From: Megachile rotundata
Taxonomy: Eukaryota > Arthropoda > Insecta > Hymenoptera > Megachilidae
Direction of reading: 5' to 3'
Assembly (NCBI RefSeq): GCF_050947335.1
Contig: NW_027473494.1
Location: 62,001 to 126,000 of the forward strand
DNA length: 64,000 nt
Shown here: one piece after another, positions 53,865 through 64,000 of the stretch
How positions within the stretch are numbered: the first letter of the stretch is position 1
How the letters are laid out: each line of letters begins with the position of its first letter
Notes under the pieces: model-generated
Databases searched by the model: none
What the model saw: the letters and a program-made list of their open reading frames with translations, nothing else
Told to the model about the DNA's origin: nothing
Position numbers and translations under genes: made by a program

Positions 53865-56800
53865 TGATAATAATAAGAGTAATAAGTGTAGTAATTGTCG
53901 TTCTATCGGTCATTTAAGCATAATATGGCGAATAATATGAGTTGGGTTGATAAAACTAAGAATAATAAGTATAGTAACTGTCGTTCTATCGATCATATAA
54001 GCATAATATGGTTAATAATATGAGTTAGAATGATAATAATAAGAGTAATAAGTATAGTAATTGTCGTTCTATCGATCATATCTGCCTAATATGGTTAATA
54101 ATATGAGTTAGATTGATAATAGTGAGTGTAATAAGTATAGTAATTGTCGTTCTGTCGATCATATTAGCATAATATGGTTAATAATATGAGTTAGATTGAT
54201 AATAATAAGAGTAATAAGTATAGTATTTGTCGTTCTATCGATCATATAAGCATAATATGGCTAATAATACGAGTTAGATTGATAATAATAAGAGTAATAA
54301 GTATAGTAATTGTCGTTCTATCGATCATATAAACACAATATGGCTAATAATATGAGTTAGATTGATAATAATAAGAGTAATGAGTATAGTAATTGTCGTT
54401 CTATCGATCATATCTGCATAATATGGTTAACAGTATGAGTTAGATTGATAATAATAAGAGTAATAAGTATAGTAATTGTCGTTATATCGATCATATAACC
54501 ATAATATGGCTAATAGCATGAGTTGGATTGATAATAATAAGAGTAATGAGTATAGTAATTGTCGTTCTATCGATCATATCTGCATAATATGGTTAATAAT
54601 ATGAGTTAGATTGATAATAGTGAGTGTAATAAATAAGTAATTGTCGTTCTGTCGATCATATTAGCATAATATGGTTAATAATATGAGTTAGATTGATAAT
54701 AATAAGAGTAATAAGTATAGTATTTGTCGTTCTATCGATCATATAAGCATAATATGGCTAATAATACGAGTTAGATTGATAATACTAAGAGTAGTGAGTA
54801 TAGTAATTCTCGTTCTATCGATCATATAAGGATAATATGGCTAATAATATGAGTTAGATTGATAATAATAAGAGTAATGAGTATAGTAATTGTAGTTCTA
54901 TCGATCATTTAAGCATAATATGGCTAATAATATGAGTTAGATTGATAATAATAAGAGTAATGAGTATAGTAATTGTAGTTCTATCGATCATATCTGCATA
55001 ATATGGTTAATAATATGAGTTAGATTGATAATAATAAGAGTAATAAGTATAGTAATTGTCGTTCTATCGATCATATAAGCATAATATGGCTAATAATATG
55101 AGTTAGATTGATAATACTAAGAGTAGTGAGTATAGTAATTCTCATTCTATCGATCATATAAGCATAATATGGCTAATAATATGACTTAGATAGATAATAA
55201 TAAGAGTAATGAGTATAGTAACTGTAGTTCTATCGATCATATCTGCATAATATGGTTAATAATATGAGTTAGATTCATAATAATAACAGTAATAAGTATA
55301 GTAATTGTCGTTCTATCGATCATTTAAGCATAATATGGCTAATAATATGAGTTAGATTGATAATACTAAGGGTAGTGAGTATAGTAATTCTCGTTCTATC
55401 GATCATATAAGCATAATATGGCTAATAATATGAGTTGGATTGATAATAATAAGAGTAATAAGTATAGTAATTGTCGTTCTATCGATCATATAAGCATAAT
55501 ATGCCTAATAATATGAGTTAGATTGATAATACTAAGAGTAGTGAGTATAGTAATTCTCATTCTATCGATCATATAAGCATAATATGGCTAATAATATGAG
55601 TTAGACAGATAATAATAAGAGTAATGAGTATAGTAATTGTAGTTCTATCGATCATATCTGCATAATATGGTTAATAATATGAGTTAGATTCATAATAATA
55701 ATAGTAATAAGTATAGTAATTGTCGTTCTATCGATAATATAACCATAATATGGCTAATAATATGAGTTAGATTGATAATACTAAGAGTAGTGAGTATAGT
55801 AATTCTCGTTCTATCGATCATATAAGCATAATATCGCTAATAATATGAGTTAGATTGATAATAATAAGAGTAATAAGTACAGTAATTGTCGTTCTATCGA
55901 TCATATAAGCATAATAAGGCTAATAATATGAGTTAGAGTGATAATACTAAGAGTAGTGAGTATAGTAATTCTCATTCTATCGATCATATAAGCATAATAT
56001 GACTAATAATATGAGTTAGATTGATAATAATAAGAGTAATAAGTATAGTAATTGTCGTTCTCTCGATCATATAAGCATAATATGGCTAATAATATGAGTT
56101 AGAGTGATAATACTAAGAGTAGTGAGTATAGTAATTCTCATTCTATCGATCATATAAGCATAATAAGCCTAATAATATGAGTTAGATAGATAATAATAAG
56201 AGTAATGAGTATAGTAATTGTAGTTCTATCGATCATATCTGCATAATATGGTTAATAATATGAGTTAGATTGATAATAATAAGAGTAATAAGTATAGTAA
56301 TTGTCGTTCTCTCGATCATATAAGCATAATATGGCTAATAATATGAGTTAGAGTGATAATACTAAGAGTAGTGAGTATAGTAATTCTCATTCTATCGATC
56401 ATATAAGCATAATATGGCTAATAATAGGAGTTAGATTGATAATAATAACAGTAATAAGTATAGTAATTGTCGTTCTATCGATAATATAAGCATAATATGG
56501 CTATTAATTTGAGTTAGATTCACAATAATAAGAGTAATAAGTATAGTAATTGTCGTTCTATCGATCATATAAGCATAATATGGTTAATAATATGAGTTAG
56601 ATTTATAATAATAAGAGTAATAAGTATAGTAATTGTCGTTCTATCGATCATATCTGCCTAATATGGTTAATAATATGAGTTAGATTGATAATAGTGAGTG
56701 TAATAAGTATAGTAATTGTCGTTCTGTCGATCATATTAGCATAATATGGTTAATAATATGAGTTAGATTGATAATAATAAGAGTAATAAGTATAGTATTT

Positions 56801-58594
56801 GTCGTTCTATCGATCATATAAGCATAATATGGCTAATAATACGAGTTAGATTGATAATAATAAGAGTAATAAGTATAGTAATTGTCGTTCTATCGATCAT
56901 ATAAGCATAATATGGCTAATAATATGAGTTAGATTGATAATACTAAGAGTAGTGAGTATAGTAATTGTCGTTCTATCGATCATATAAGCATAATATGGCT
57001 AATAATATGAGTTAGATTGATAATAATAACAGTAATAAGTAGAGTAATTGTCGTTCTATCGATAATATAAGCATAATATGGCTAATAATATGAGTTAGAG
57101 TGATAATACTAAGAGTAGTGAGTATAGTAATTCTCATTCTATCGATCATATAAGCATAATATGGCTAATAATAGGAGTTAGATTGATAATAATAACAGTA
57201 ATAAGTATAGTAATTGTCGTTCTATCGATAATATAAGCATAATATGGCTATTAATTTGAGTTAGATTCACAATAATAAGAGTAATAAGTATAGTAATTGT
57301 CGTTCTATCGATCATATAAGCATAATATGGTTAATAATTTGAGTTAGATTCACAATAATAAGAGTAATAAGTATAGTAATTGTCGTTCTATCGATCATAT
57401 CTGCCTAATATGGTTAATAATATGAGTTAGATTGATAATAGTGAGTGTAATAAGTATAGTAATTGCCGTTCTGTCGATCATATTAGCATAATATGGTTAA
57501 TAATATGAGTTAGATTGATAATAATAAGAGTAATAAGTATAGTATTTGTCGTTCTATCGATCATATAAGCATAATATGGCTAATAATACGAGTTAGATTG
57601 ATAATAATAAGAGTAATAAGTATAGTAATTGTCGTTCTATCGATCATATAAGCATAATATGGCTAATAATATGAGTTAGATTGATAATACTAAGAGTAGT
57701 GAGTATAGTAATTGTCGTTCTATCGATCATATAAGCATAATATGGCTAATAATATGAGTTAGATTGATAATAATAACAGTAATAAGTAGAGTAATTGTCG
57801 TTCTATCGATAATATAAGCATAATATGGCTAATAATATGAGTTAGATTGATAATACTAAGAGTAGTGAGTATAGTAATTGTCGTTCTATCGATCATATAA
57901 GCATAATATGGCTAATAATATGAGTTAGATTGATAATAATAAGAGTAATAAGTATAGTAATTGTCGTTATATCGATCATATAACCATAATATGGCTAATA
58001 GCATGAGTTGGATTGATAATAATAAGAGTAATGAGTATAGTAATTGTCGTTCTATCGATCATATCTGCATAATATGGTTAATAATATGAGTTAGATTGAT
58101 AATAGTAAGTGTAATAAATATAGTAATTGTCGTTCTATCGCTCATATTAGCACAATATGGCTAGTAACATGAGTTAGATTGATAATAATAAGAGTAATAA
58201 GTATAGTATTTGTCGTTCTATCGATCATATAAGCATAATATGGCTAATAATACGAGTTAGATTGATAATAATAAGAGTAATAAGTATAGTAATTGTCGTT
58301 CTATCGATCATATAAGCATAATATGGCTAATAATATGAGTTAGATTGATAATACTACGAGTAGTGAGTATAGTAATTGTCGTTCTATCGATCATATAAGC
58401 ATAATATGGCTAATAATATGAGTTAGATTGATAATAATAACAGTAATAAGTAGAGTAATTGTCGTTCTATCGATAATATAAGCATAATATGGCTAATAAT
58501 ATGAGTTAGAGTGATAATACTAAGAGTAGTGAGTATAGTAATTCTCATTCTATCGATCATATAAGCATAATATGGCTAATAATATGAGTTAGAT
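53865..58594. repeat. 4730-bp block, copy 2
   Basis: Copy of 41998-46727, including the 82-bp monomer (54612) and block M (from 54777). Differences noticed are TTAATAATTTGAG followed by TCACAATAATAAG near 57332, where copy 1 has an ATATGAG end and a TTATAATAATAAG start, and TACTACGAGTAG near 58356. The first looks like a short conversion tract from the neighbouring TTCACAATAA monomer. Confidence 0.9.
54612..54693 (+). repeat. 82-bp monomer with the shared deletion (monomer 658)
   Basis: Third copy of the AATAAATAAGTAA deletion. It sits inside the 4730-bp block 53865-58594, at the same place as the deletion in the block 41998-46727. Confidence 0.95.
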
Positions 58595-59507
58595 AGATAA
58601 TAATAAGAGTAATGAGTATAGTAACTGTAGTTCTATCGATCATTTAAGAATAATATGGCTAATAATATGAGTTAGATTGATAATAATAAGAGTAATGAGT
58701 ATAGTAATTGTAGTTCTATCGATCATATCTGCATAATATGGTTAATAATATGAGTTAGATTGATAATAATAAGAGTAATAAGTATAGTAATTGTCGTTCT
58801 ATCGATAATATAAGCATAATATGGCTAATAATATGAGTTAGATTGATAATACTAAGGGTAGTGAGTACAGTAATTCTCGTTCTATCGATCATATAAGCAT
58901 AATATGGCTAATAATATGAGTTGGATTGATAATAATAAGAGTAATAAGTATAGTAATTGTAGTTCTATCGATCATATCTGCATAGTATGGTTAATAATAT
59001 GAGTTAGATTCATAATAATAACAGTAATAAGTATAGTAGTTGTCGTTCTATCGATCATTTAAGCATAATATGGCTAATAATATGAGTTAGATTGATAATA
59101 ATAAGAGTAATAAGTGTAGTAATTGTCGTTCTATCGGTCATTTAAGCATAATATGGCTAATAATATGAGTTAGATTGATAATACTAAGGGTAGTGAGTAT
59201 AGTAATTCTCGTTCTATCGATCATATAAGCATAATATGGCTAATAATATGAGTTAGATTGATAATAATAAGAGTAATAAGTGTAGTAATTGTCGTTCTAT
59301 CGGTCATTTAAGCATAATATGGCGAATAATATGAGTTGGGTTGATACAACTAAGAGTAATAAGTATAGTAACTGTCGTTCTATCGATCATATAAGCATAA
59401 TATGGTTAATAATATGAGTTAGAATGATAATAATAAGAGTAATAAGTATAGTAATTGTCGTTCTATCGATCATATCTGCCTAATATGGTTAATAATATGA
59501 GTTAGAT
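58595..59507. repeat. 11-monomer block, copy of 62330-63242
   Basis: Monomers 706-716 repeat at 45 monomers (3735 bp). Tracers are the AGATAGATAAT start with CATTTAAGAATAAT, GTGAGTACAG, CATAGTATGG and TGATACAACTAAGAG (59342 and 63077). A private difference is CGATCACATAAG near 62625 against CGATCATATAAG near 58889. Confidence 0.87.
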
Positions 59508-61001
59508 TGATAATAGTGAGTGTAATAAGTATAGTAATTGTCGTTCTGTCGATCATATAAGCATAATTTGGCTAATAATATGAGTTAGATTGATAATAAT
59601 AAGAGTAATAAGTACAGTAATTGTCGTTCTATCGATCATATAAGCACAATAAGGCTAATAATATGAGTTAGAGTGATAATACTAAGAGTAGTGAGTATAA
59701 TAATTCTCATTCTATCGATCATATAAGCATAACATGACTAATAATATGAGTTAGATTGATAATAATAAGAGTAATAAGTATAGTAATTGTCGTTCTCTCG
59801 ATCATATAAGCATAATATGGCTAATAATATGAGTTAGAGTGATAATACTAAGAGTAGTGAGTATAGTAATTCTCATTCTATCGATCATATAAGCATAATA
59901 TGGCTAATAATAGGAGTTAGATTGATAATAATAACAGTAATAAGTATAGTAATTGTCGTTCTATCGATAATATAAGCATAATATGGCTATTAATATGAGT
60001 TAGATTCACAATAATAAGAGTAATAAGTATAGTAATTGTCGTTCTATCGATCATATAAGCATAATATGGCTAATAATATGAGTTAGATTTATAATAATAA
60101 GAGTAATAAGTATAGTAATTGTCGTTCTATCGATCATATAAGCACAATATGGCTAATAATATGAGTTAGATTGATAATAATAAGAGTAATAAGTATAGTA
60201 ATTGTCGTTATATCGATCATATAACCATAATATGGCTAATAGCATGAGTTAGATTGATAATAATAAGAGTAATGAGTATAGTAATTGTCGTTCTATCGAT
60301 CATATGTGCATAATATGGTTAATAATATGAGTTAGATTGATAATAGTGAGTGTAATAAATATAGTAATTGTCGTTCTATCGCTCATATAAGCACAATATG
60401 GCTAATAATATGAGTTAGATTGATAATAGTAAGAGTAATAAGTATAGTAATTGTCGTTCTATCGATCATATAAGCATAATATGGCTAATAATATGAGTTA
60501 GATTGATAATACTAAGTGTAATAAGTATAGTAATTGTCGTTCTATCGATCATAATTGCATAATATGGTTAAGAATATGAGTTAGATTGATAATAATAAGA
60601 GCAATGAGTATAGTAATTGTCGTACTATCGATCATATAAGCATAATATGGCTAATAATATGAGTTAGATTGATAATAATAAGTGTAAAAAGTAGAGTAAT
60701 TGTCGTTCGATCGATCATATCTGCATAATATGGTTAATAATATGAGTTAGATTGATAATAATAAGAGTAATGAGTATAGTAATTGTCGTACTATCGATCA
60801 TATAAGCATAATATGGCTAATAATGTGAGTTAGATTGATAATAGTGAGTGCAATAAATATAGTAATTGTCGTTCTATCGGTCATTTAAGCATAATATGGC
60901 TAATAATATGAGTCAGATTGATAATACTAACAGTAATAAGTATAGTAATTGTCGTTCTATCGATAATATAAGCATAATATGGCTAATAATATGAGTTAGA
61001 T
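59508..61001. repeat. Segment matching 7139-8383 over long range
   Basis: Monomers 717-734. From 59757 the order matches 7139 onward and stays collinear to about 61167, 17 monomers at an offset of 52618 bp. It includes TTCTCTCG, AATAGGAG, ATTAATATGAG, TTCACAATAA, TTATATCG, ATCATAATTGC, GCAATGAG with CGTACTATCG, GTAAAAAGTAGAG with GATCGATC (60709-60716), TAATGTGAG and AGTGCAATAAATA. A private change is CATATGTGC near 60301. Confidence 0.85.
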
Positions 61002-62329
61002 TGATAATACTAAGAGTAGTGAGTATAGTAATTCTCGTTCTATCGATCATATAATCATAATATGACTAATAATATGAGTTAGATTGATAATACTAAGAGT
61101 AGTGAGTATATTAATTGTCGTTCTATCGATCATATAAGCATAATATGGCTAATAATATGAGTTAGATTGATAATAATAAGAGTAGTAAGTATAGTATTTG
61201 TTGTTCTATCGATCATATAAGCATAATATGGCTAATAATACGAGTTAGATTGATAATAATAAGAGTAATAAGTATAGTAATTGTCGTTCTATCGATCATT
61301 TAACCATAATATGGCTAATAATATGAGTTAGATTGATAATAATAAGAGTAATAAGTATAGTAATTGTCGTTCTATCGATAATATAAGCATAATATGGCTA
61401 ATAATATGAGTTAGATTGATAATACTAAGGGTAGTGAGTATAGTAATTCTCGTTCTATCGATCATATAAGCATAATATGGCTAATAATATGAGTTGGATT
61501 GATAATAATAAGAGTAATAAGTATAGTAATTGTAGTTCTATCGATCATATCTGCATAATATGGTTAATAATATGAGTTAGATTCATAATAATAACAGTAA
61601 TAAGTATAGTAGTTGTCGTTCTATCGATCATTTAAGCATAATATGGCTAATAATATGAGTTAGATTGATAATAATAAGAGTAATAAGTGTAGTAATTTTC
61701 GTTCTATCGGTCATTTAAGCATAATATGGCGAATAATATGAGTTGGGTTGATAAAACTAAGAATAATAAGTATAGTAACTGTCGTTCTATCGATCATATA
61801 AGCATAATATGGTTAATAATATGAGTTAGAATGATAATAATAAGAGTAATGAGTATAGTATTTGTCGTTCTATCGATCATATAAGCATAATATGGCTAAT
61901 AATACGAGTTAGATTGATAATATTAAGAGTAGTGAGTATAGTAATTCTCGTTCTATCGATCATATAAGGATAATATGGCTAATAATATGAGTTAGATTGA
62001 TAATAATAAGAGTAATGAGTATAGTAATTGTAGTTCTATCGATCATTTAAGCATAATATGGCTAATAATATGAGTTAGATTGATAATAATAAGAGTAATG
62101 AGTATAGTAATTGTAGTTCTATCGATCATATCTGCATAATATGGTTAATAATATGAGTTAGATTGATAATAATAAGAGTAATAAGTATAGTAATTGTCGT
62201 TCTATCGATCATATAAGCATAATATGGCTAATAATATGAGTTAGATTGATAATACTAAGAGTAGTGAGTATAGTAATTCTCATTCTATCGATCATATAAG
62301 CATAATATGGCTAATAATATGAGTTAGAT
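61002..62329. repeat. Second relative of the window-start block
   Basis: Monomers 735-750. It starts like monomer 0 (with GTATAGTAA for GTATTGTAA) and passes through GTATATTAATT, AAGGGTAG, TTGGATT, GTAGTTG, CGGTCAT/GGCGAAT and TGATAAAAC (near 61749), but with an inserted AGTAGTAAG/GTATTTGTTG monomer near 61168. A unique TAATTTTCGTTC lies near 61695. It then enters ATAAGGATAAT and GTAGTTC monomers like the start of block M. Confidence 0.8.
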
Positions 62330-63242
62330 AGATAATAATAAGAGTAATGAGTATAGTAACTGTAGTTCTATCGATCATTTAAGAATAATATGGCTAATAA
62401 TATGAGTTAGATTGATAATAATAAGAGTAATGAGTATAGTAATTGTAGTTCTATCGATCATATCTGCATAATATGGTTAATAATATGAGTTAGATTGATA
62501 ATAATAAGAGTAATAAGTATAGTAATTGTCGTTCTATCGATAATATAAGCATAATATGGCTAATAATATGAGTTAGATTGATAATACTAAGGGTAGTGAG
62601 TACAGTAATTCTCGTTCTATCGATCACATAAGCATAATATGGCTAATAATATGAGTTGGATTGATAATAATAAGAGTAATAAGTATAGTAATTGTAGTTC
62701 TATCGATCATATCTGCATAGTATGGTTAATAATATGAGTTAGATTCATAATAATAACAGTAATAAGTATAGTAGTTGTCGTTCTATCGATCATTTAAGCA
62801 TAATATGGCTAATAATATGAGTTAGATTGATAATAATAAGAGTAATAAGTGTAGTAATTGTCGTTCTATCGGTCATTTAAGCATAATATGGCTAATAATA
62901 TGAGTTAGATTGATAATACTAAGGGTAGTGAGTATAGTAATTCTCGTTCTATCGATCATATAAGCATAATATGGCTAATAATATGAGTTAGATTGATAAT
63001 AATAAGAGTAATAAGTGTAGTAATTGTCGTTCTATCGGTCATTTAAGCATAATATGGCGAATAATATGAGTTGGGTTGATACAACTAAGAGTAATAAGTA
63101 TAGTAACTGTCGTTCTATCGATCATATAAGCATAATATGGTTAATAATATGAGTTAGAATGATAATAATAAGAGTAATAAGTATAGTAATTGTCGTTCTA
63201 TCGATCATATCTGCATAATATGGTTAATAATATGAGTTAGAT
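62330..63242. repeat. 11-monomer block, second copy
   Basis: Copy of 58595-59507. It diverges inside its last monomer, which has ATCTGCATAATATGG where the first copy has ATCTGCCTAATATGG. Confidence 0.87.
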
Positions 63243-63574
63243 TCATAATAATAACAGTAATAAGTATAGTAGTTGTCGTTCTATCGATCATTTAAGCATA
63301 ATATGGCGAATAATATGAGTTGGGTTGATACAACTAAGAGTAATAAGTATAGTAACTGTCGTTCTATCGATCATATAAGCATAATATGGTTAATAATATG
63401 AGTTAGAATGATAATAATAAGAGTAATAAGTATAGTAATTGTCGTTCTATCGATCATATCTGCCTAATATGGTTAATAATATGAGTTAGATTGATAATAG
63501 TGAGTGTAATAAGTATAGTAATTGTCGTTCTGTCGATCATATTAGCATAATATGGTTAATAATATGAGTTAGAT
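63077..63574. repeat. 3-monomer tandem duplication
   Basis: The TGATACAACTAAGAG monomer occurs at 63077 and again at 63326, exactly three monomers apart, each followed by a GAATGATAAT monomer. The monomer between (63243-63325) joins a TTCATAATAATAACAG/GTAGTTG left part to the GGCGAAT/TTGGGT right part that elsewhere belongs to the CGGTCAT monomer, so it is a recombinant. After the second copy, the sequence follows the window-start order again. Confidence 0.85.
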
Positions 63575-64000
63575 TGATAATAATAAGAGTAATAAGTATA
63601 GTATTTGTCGTTCTATCGATCATATAAGCATAATATGGCTAATAATACGAGTTAGATTGATAATAATAAGAGTAATAAGTATAGTAATTGTCGTTCTATC
63701 GATCATATAAACACAATATGGCTAATAATATGAGTTAGATTGATAATAATAAGAGTAATGAGGATAGTAATTGTCGTTCTATCGATCATATCTGCATAAT
63801 ATGGTTAACAGTATGAGTTAGATTGATAATAATAAGAGTAATAAGTATAGTAATTGTCGTTATATCGATCATATAACCATAATATGGCTAATAGCATGAG
63901 TTGGATTGATAATAATAAGAGTAATGAGTATAGTAATTGTCGTTCTATCGATCATATCTGCATAATATGTTTAATAATATGAGTTAGATTGATAATAGTG
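63575..64000. repeat. Array continues past the window end
   Basis: TATTTGTCG, ATAAACACAAT, GGTTAACAG, TTATATCG and TTGGATT monomers follow the order seen at 914-1328. The final 11 bases (63990-64000, TGATAATAGTG) open another monomer, so the array is cut by the window and does not end here. Confidence 0.9.

Larger units (their letters stand above)
1..64000. repeat. 83-bp satellite DNA array, whole window
   Basis: A single tandem array fills the window, all monomers in the same orientation. The unit beginning TGATAAT recurs at 1, 84, 167 and onward every 83 bp. Phase checks at many points (for example 1412, 8384, 11538, 20419, 34778, 36272) land exactly on 83n+1. The last full monomer ends at 63989, because four 1-bp deletions have accumulated. 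The consensus is about 24% G+C. The array reaches both ends of the window, so its true length is unknown but exceeds 64 kb. No transposon, gene or unique spacer interrupts it. Consensus stop codons fall in all three frames of each strand in every monomer; the longest gap between stops in one frame is about 102 bp. Its size and layering suggest eukaryotic heterochromatin, possibly centromeric (inference). I do not recognise the family or species. Confidence 0.98.

Noticed and set aside
1..64000. Possible CRISPR array, because of regular short repeats
   Set aside because: There are no unique spacers: the repeat is continuous and each monomer abuts the next. No cas genes are present.
1..64000. 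Possible coding repeats (a giant repetitive protein)
   Set aside because: 83 is not a multiple of 3 and the consensus has stop codons in all frames of both strands in each monomer. The largest gap between stops in one frame is about 102 bp.
1..64000. CENP-B box (TTCG....A..CGGG core) as a centromere marker
   Set aside because: No CGGG-type core is present in the consensus or in the subtypes I listed. Absence does not argue against a centromere, since many centromeric satellites lack it.
1..64000. Telomeric repeat or simple microsatellite
   Set aside because: The unit is 83 bp with complex internal sequence; the ATAATAATA runs inside it are short and part of the monomer.
1..64000. Bacterial, viral or organelle sequence with a novel gene system
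   Set aside because: There is no coding capacity, no RNA gene and no unique DNA in the window. The pattern is that of eukaryotic satellite DNA.

Overview
The whole window is one uninterrupted satellite DNA array. An 83-bp AT-rich monomer is repeated head to tail from base 1 to base 64000: 771 full monomers (1-63989) plus the first 11 bases of the next. I saw no gene, RNA gene, transposon, spacer, unique sequence or array edge. In the consensus, every reading frame on both strands meets a stop codon in every monomer, so the array cannot code for a long protein. Monomers below are numbered from 0. Up to monomer 437, monomer n starts at 83n+1.

The consensus monomer (an exact example lies at 3155-3237) is about 24% G+C, with G outnumbering C 14 to 6 on the + strand. 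It carries an ATCGAT core, two TAATATG boxes 12 bp apart and two AGTAAT boxes 12 bp apart. An array of this size, uniformity and layered structure points to eukaryotic heterochromatin, either centromeric, pericentromeric or subtelomeric, in an AT-rich genome. The sequence alone does not identify the species, and I do not recognise the family.

On top of the 83-bp period there is a layered higher-order structure. At 0-12.2 kb, blocks are re-used at 48-monomer (3984 bp) and 38-monomer (3154 bp) offsets, including a near-identical 38-monomer tandem duplication (5894-9047 and 9048-12201). From about 16.2 to 31.9 kb a 27-monomer unit (2241 bp) recurs, with an 8-monomer insertion in one copy and a 5-monomer deletion in another. 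From about 33 to 58.6 kb, larger segments are re-used at offsets of 6473, 7054, 7220 and 11867 bp. One 4730-bp block occurs twice, and a private 1-bp deletion marks three related copies. From 48.3 to 50.1 kb there is a 12-monomer tandem duplication. From 58.6 to 64 kb there is a 45-monomer offset repeat, a 3-monomer duplication and a 1.4-kb block that matches sequence 52.6 kb upstream.

Substitutions between monomers are plentiful and fall into linked sets. Length variation is almost absent: four monomers are 82 bp and the rest fit an 83-bp register at every point checked. This pattern fits unequal crossing-over and conversion in strict monomer register. Alignment was by eye from phase arithmetic and diagnostic variants, so block edges are good to about one monomer and percent identities were not calculated. 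Near-identical blocks in a satellite can also be assembly errors.
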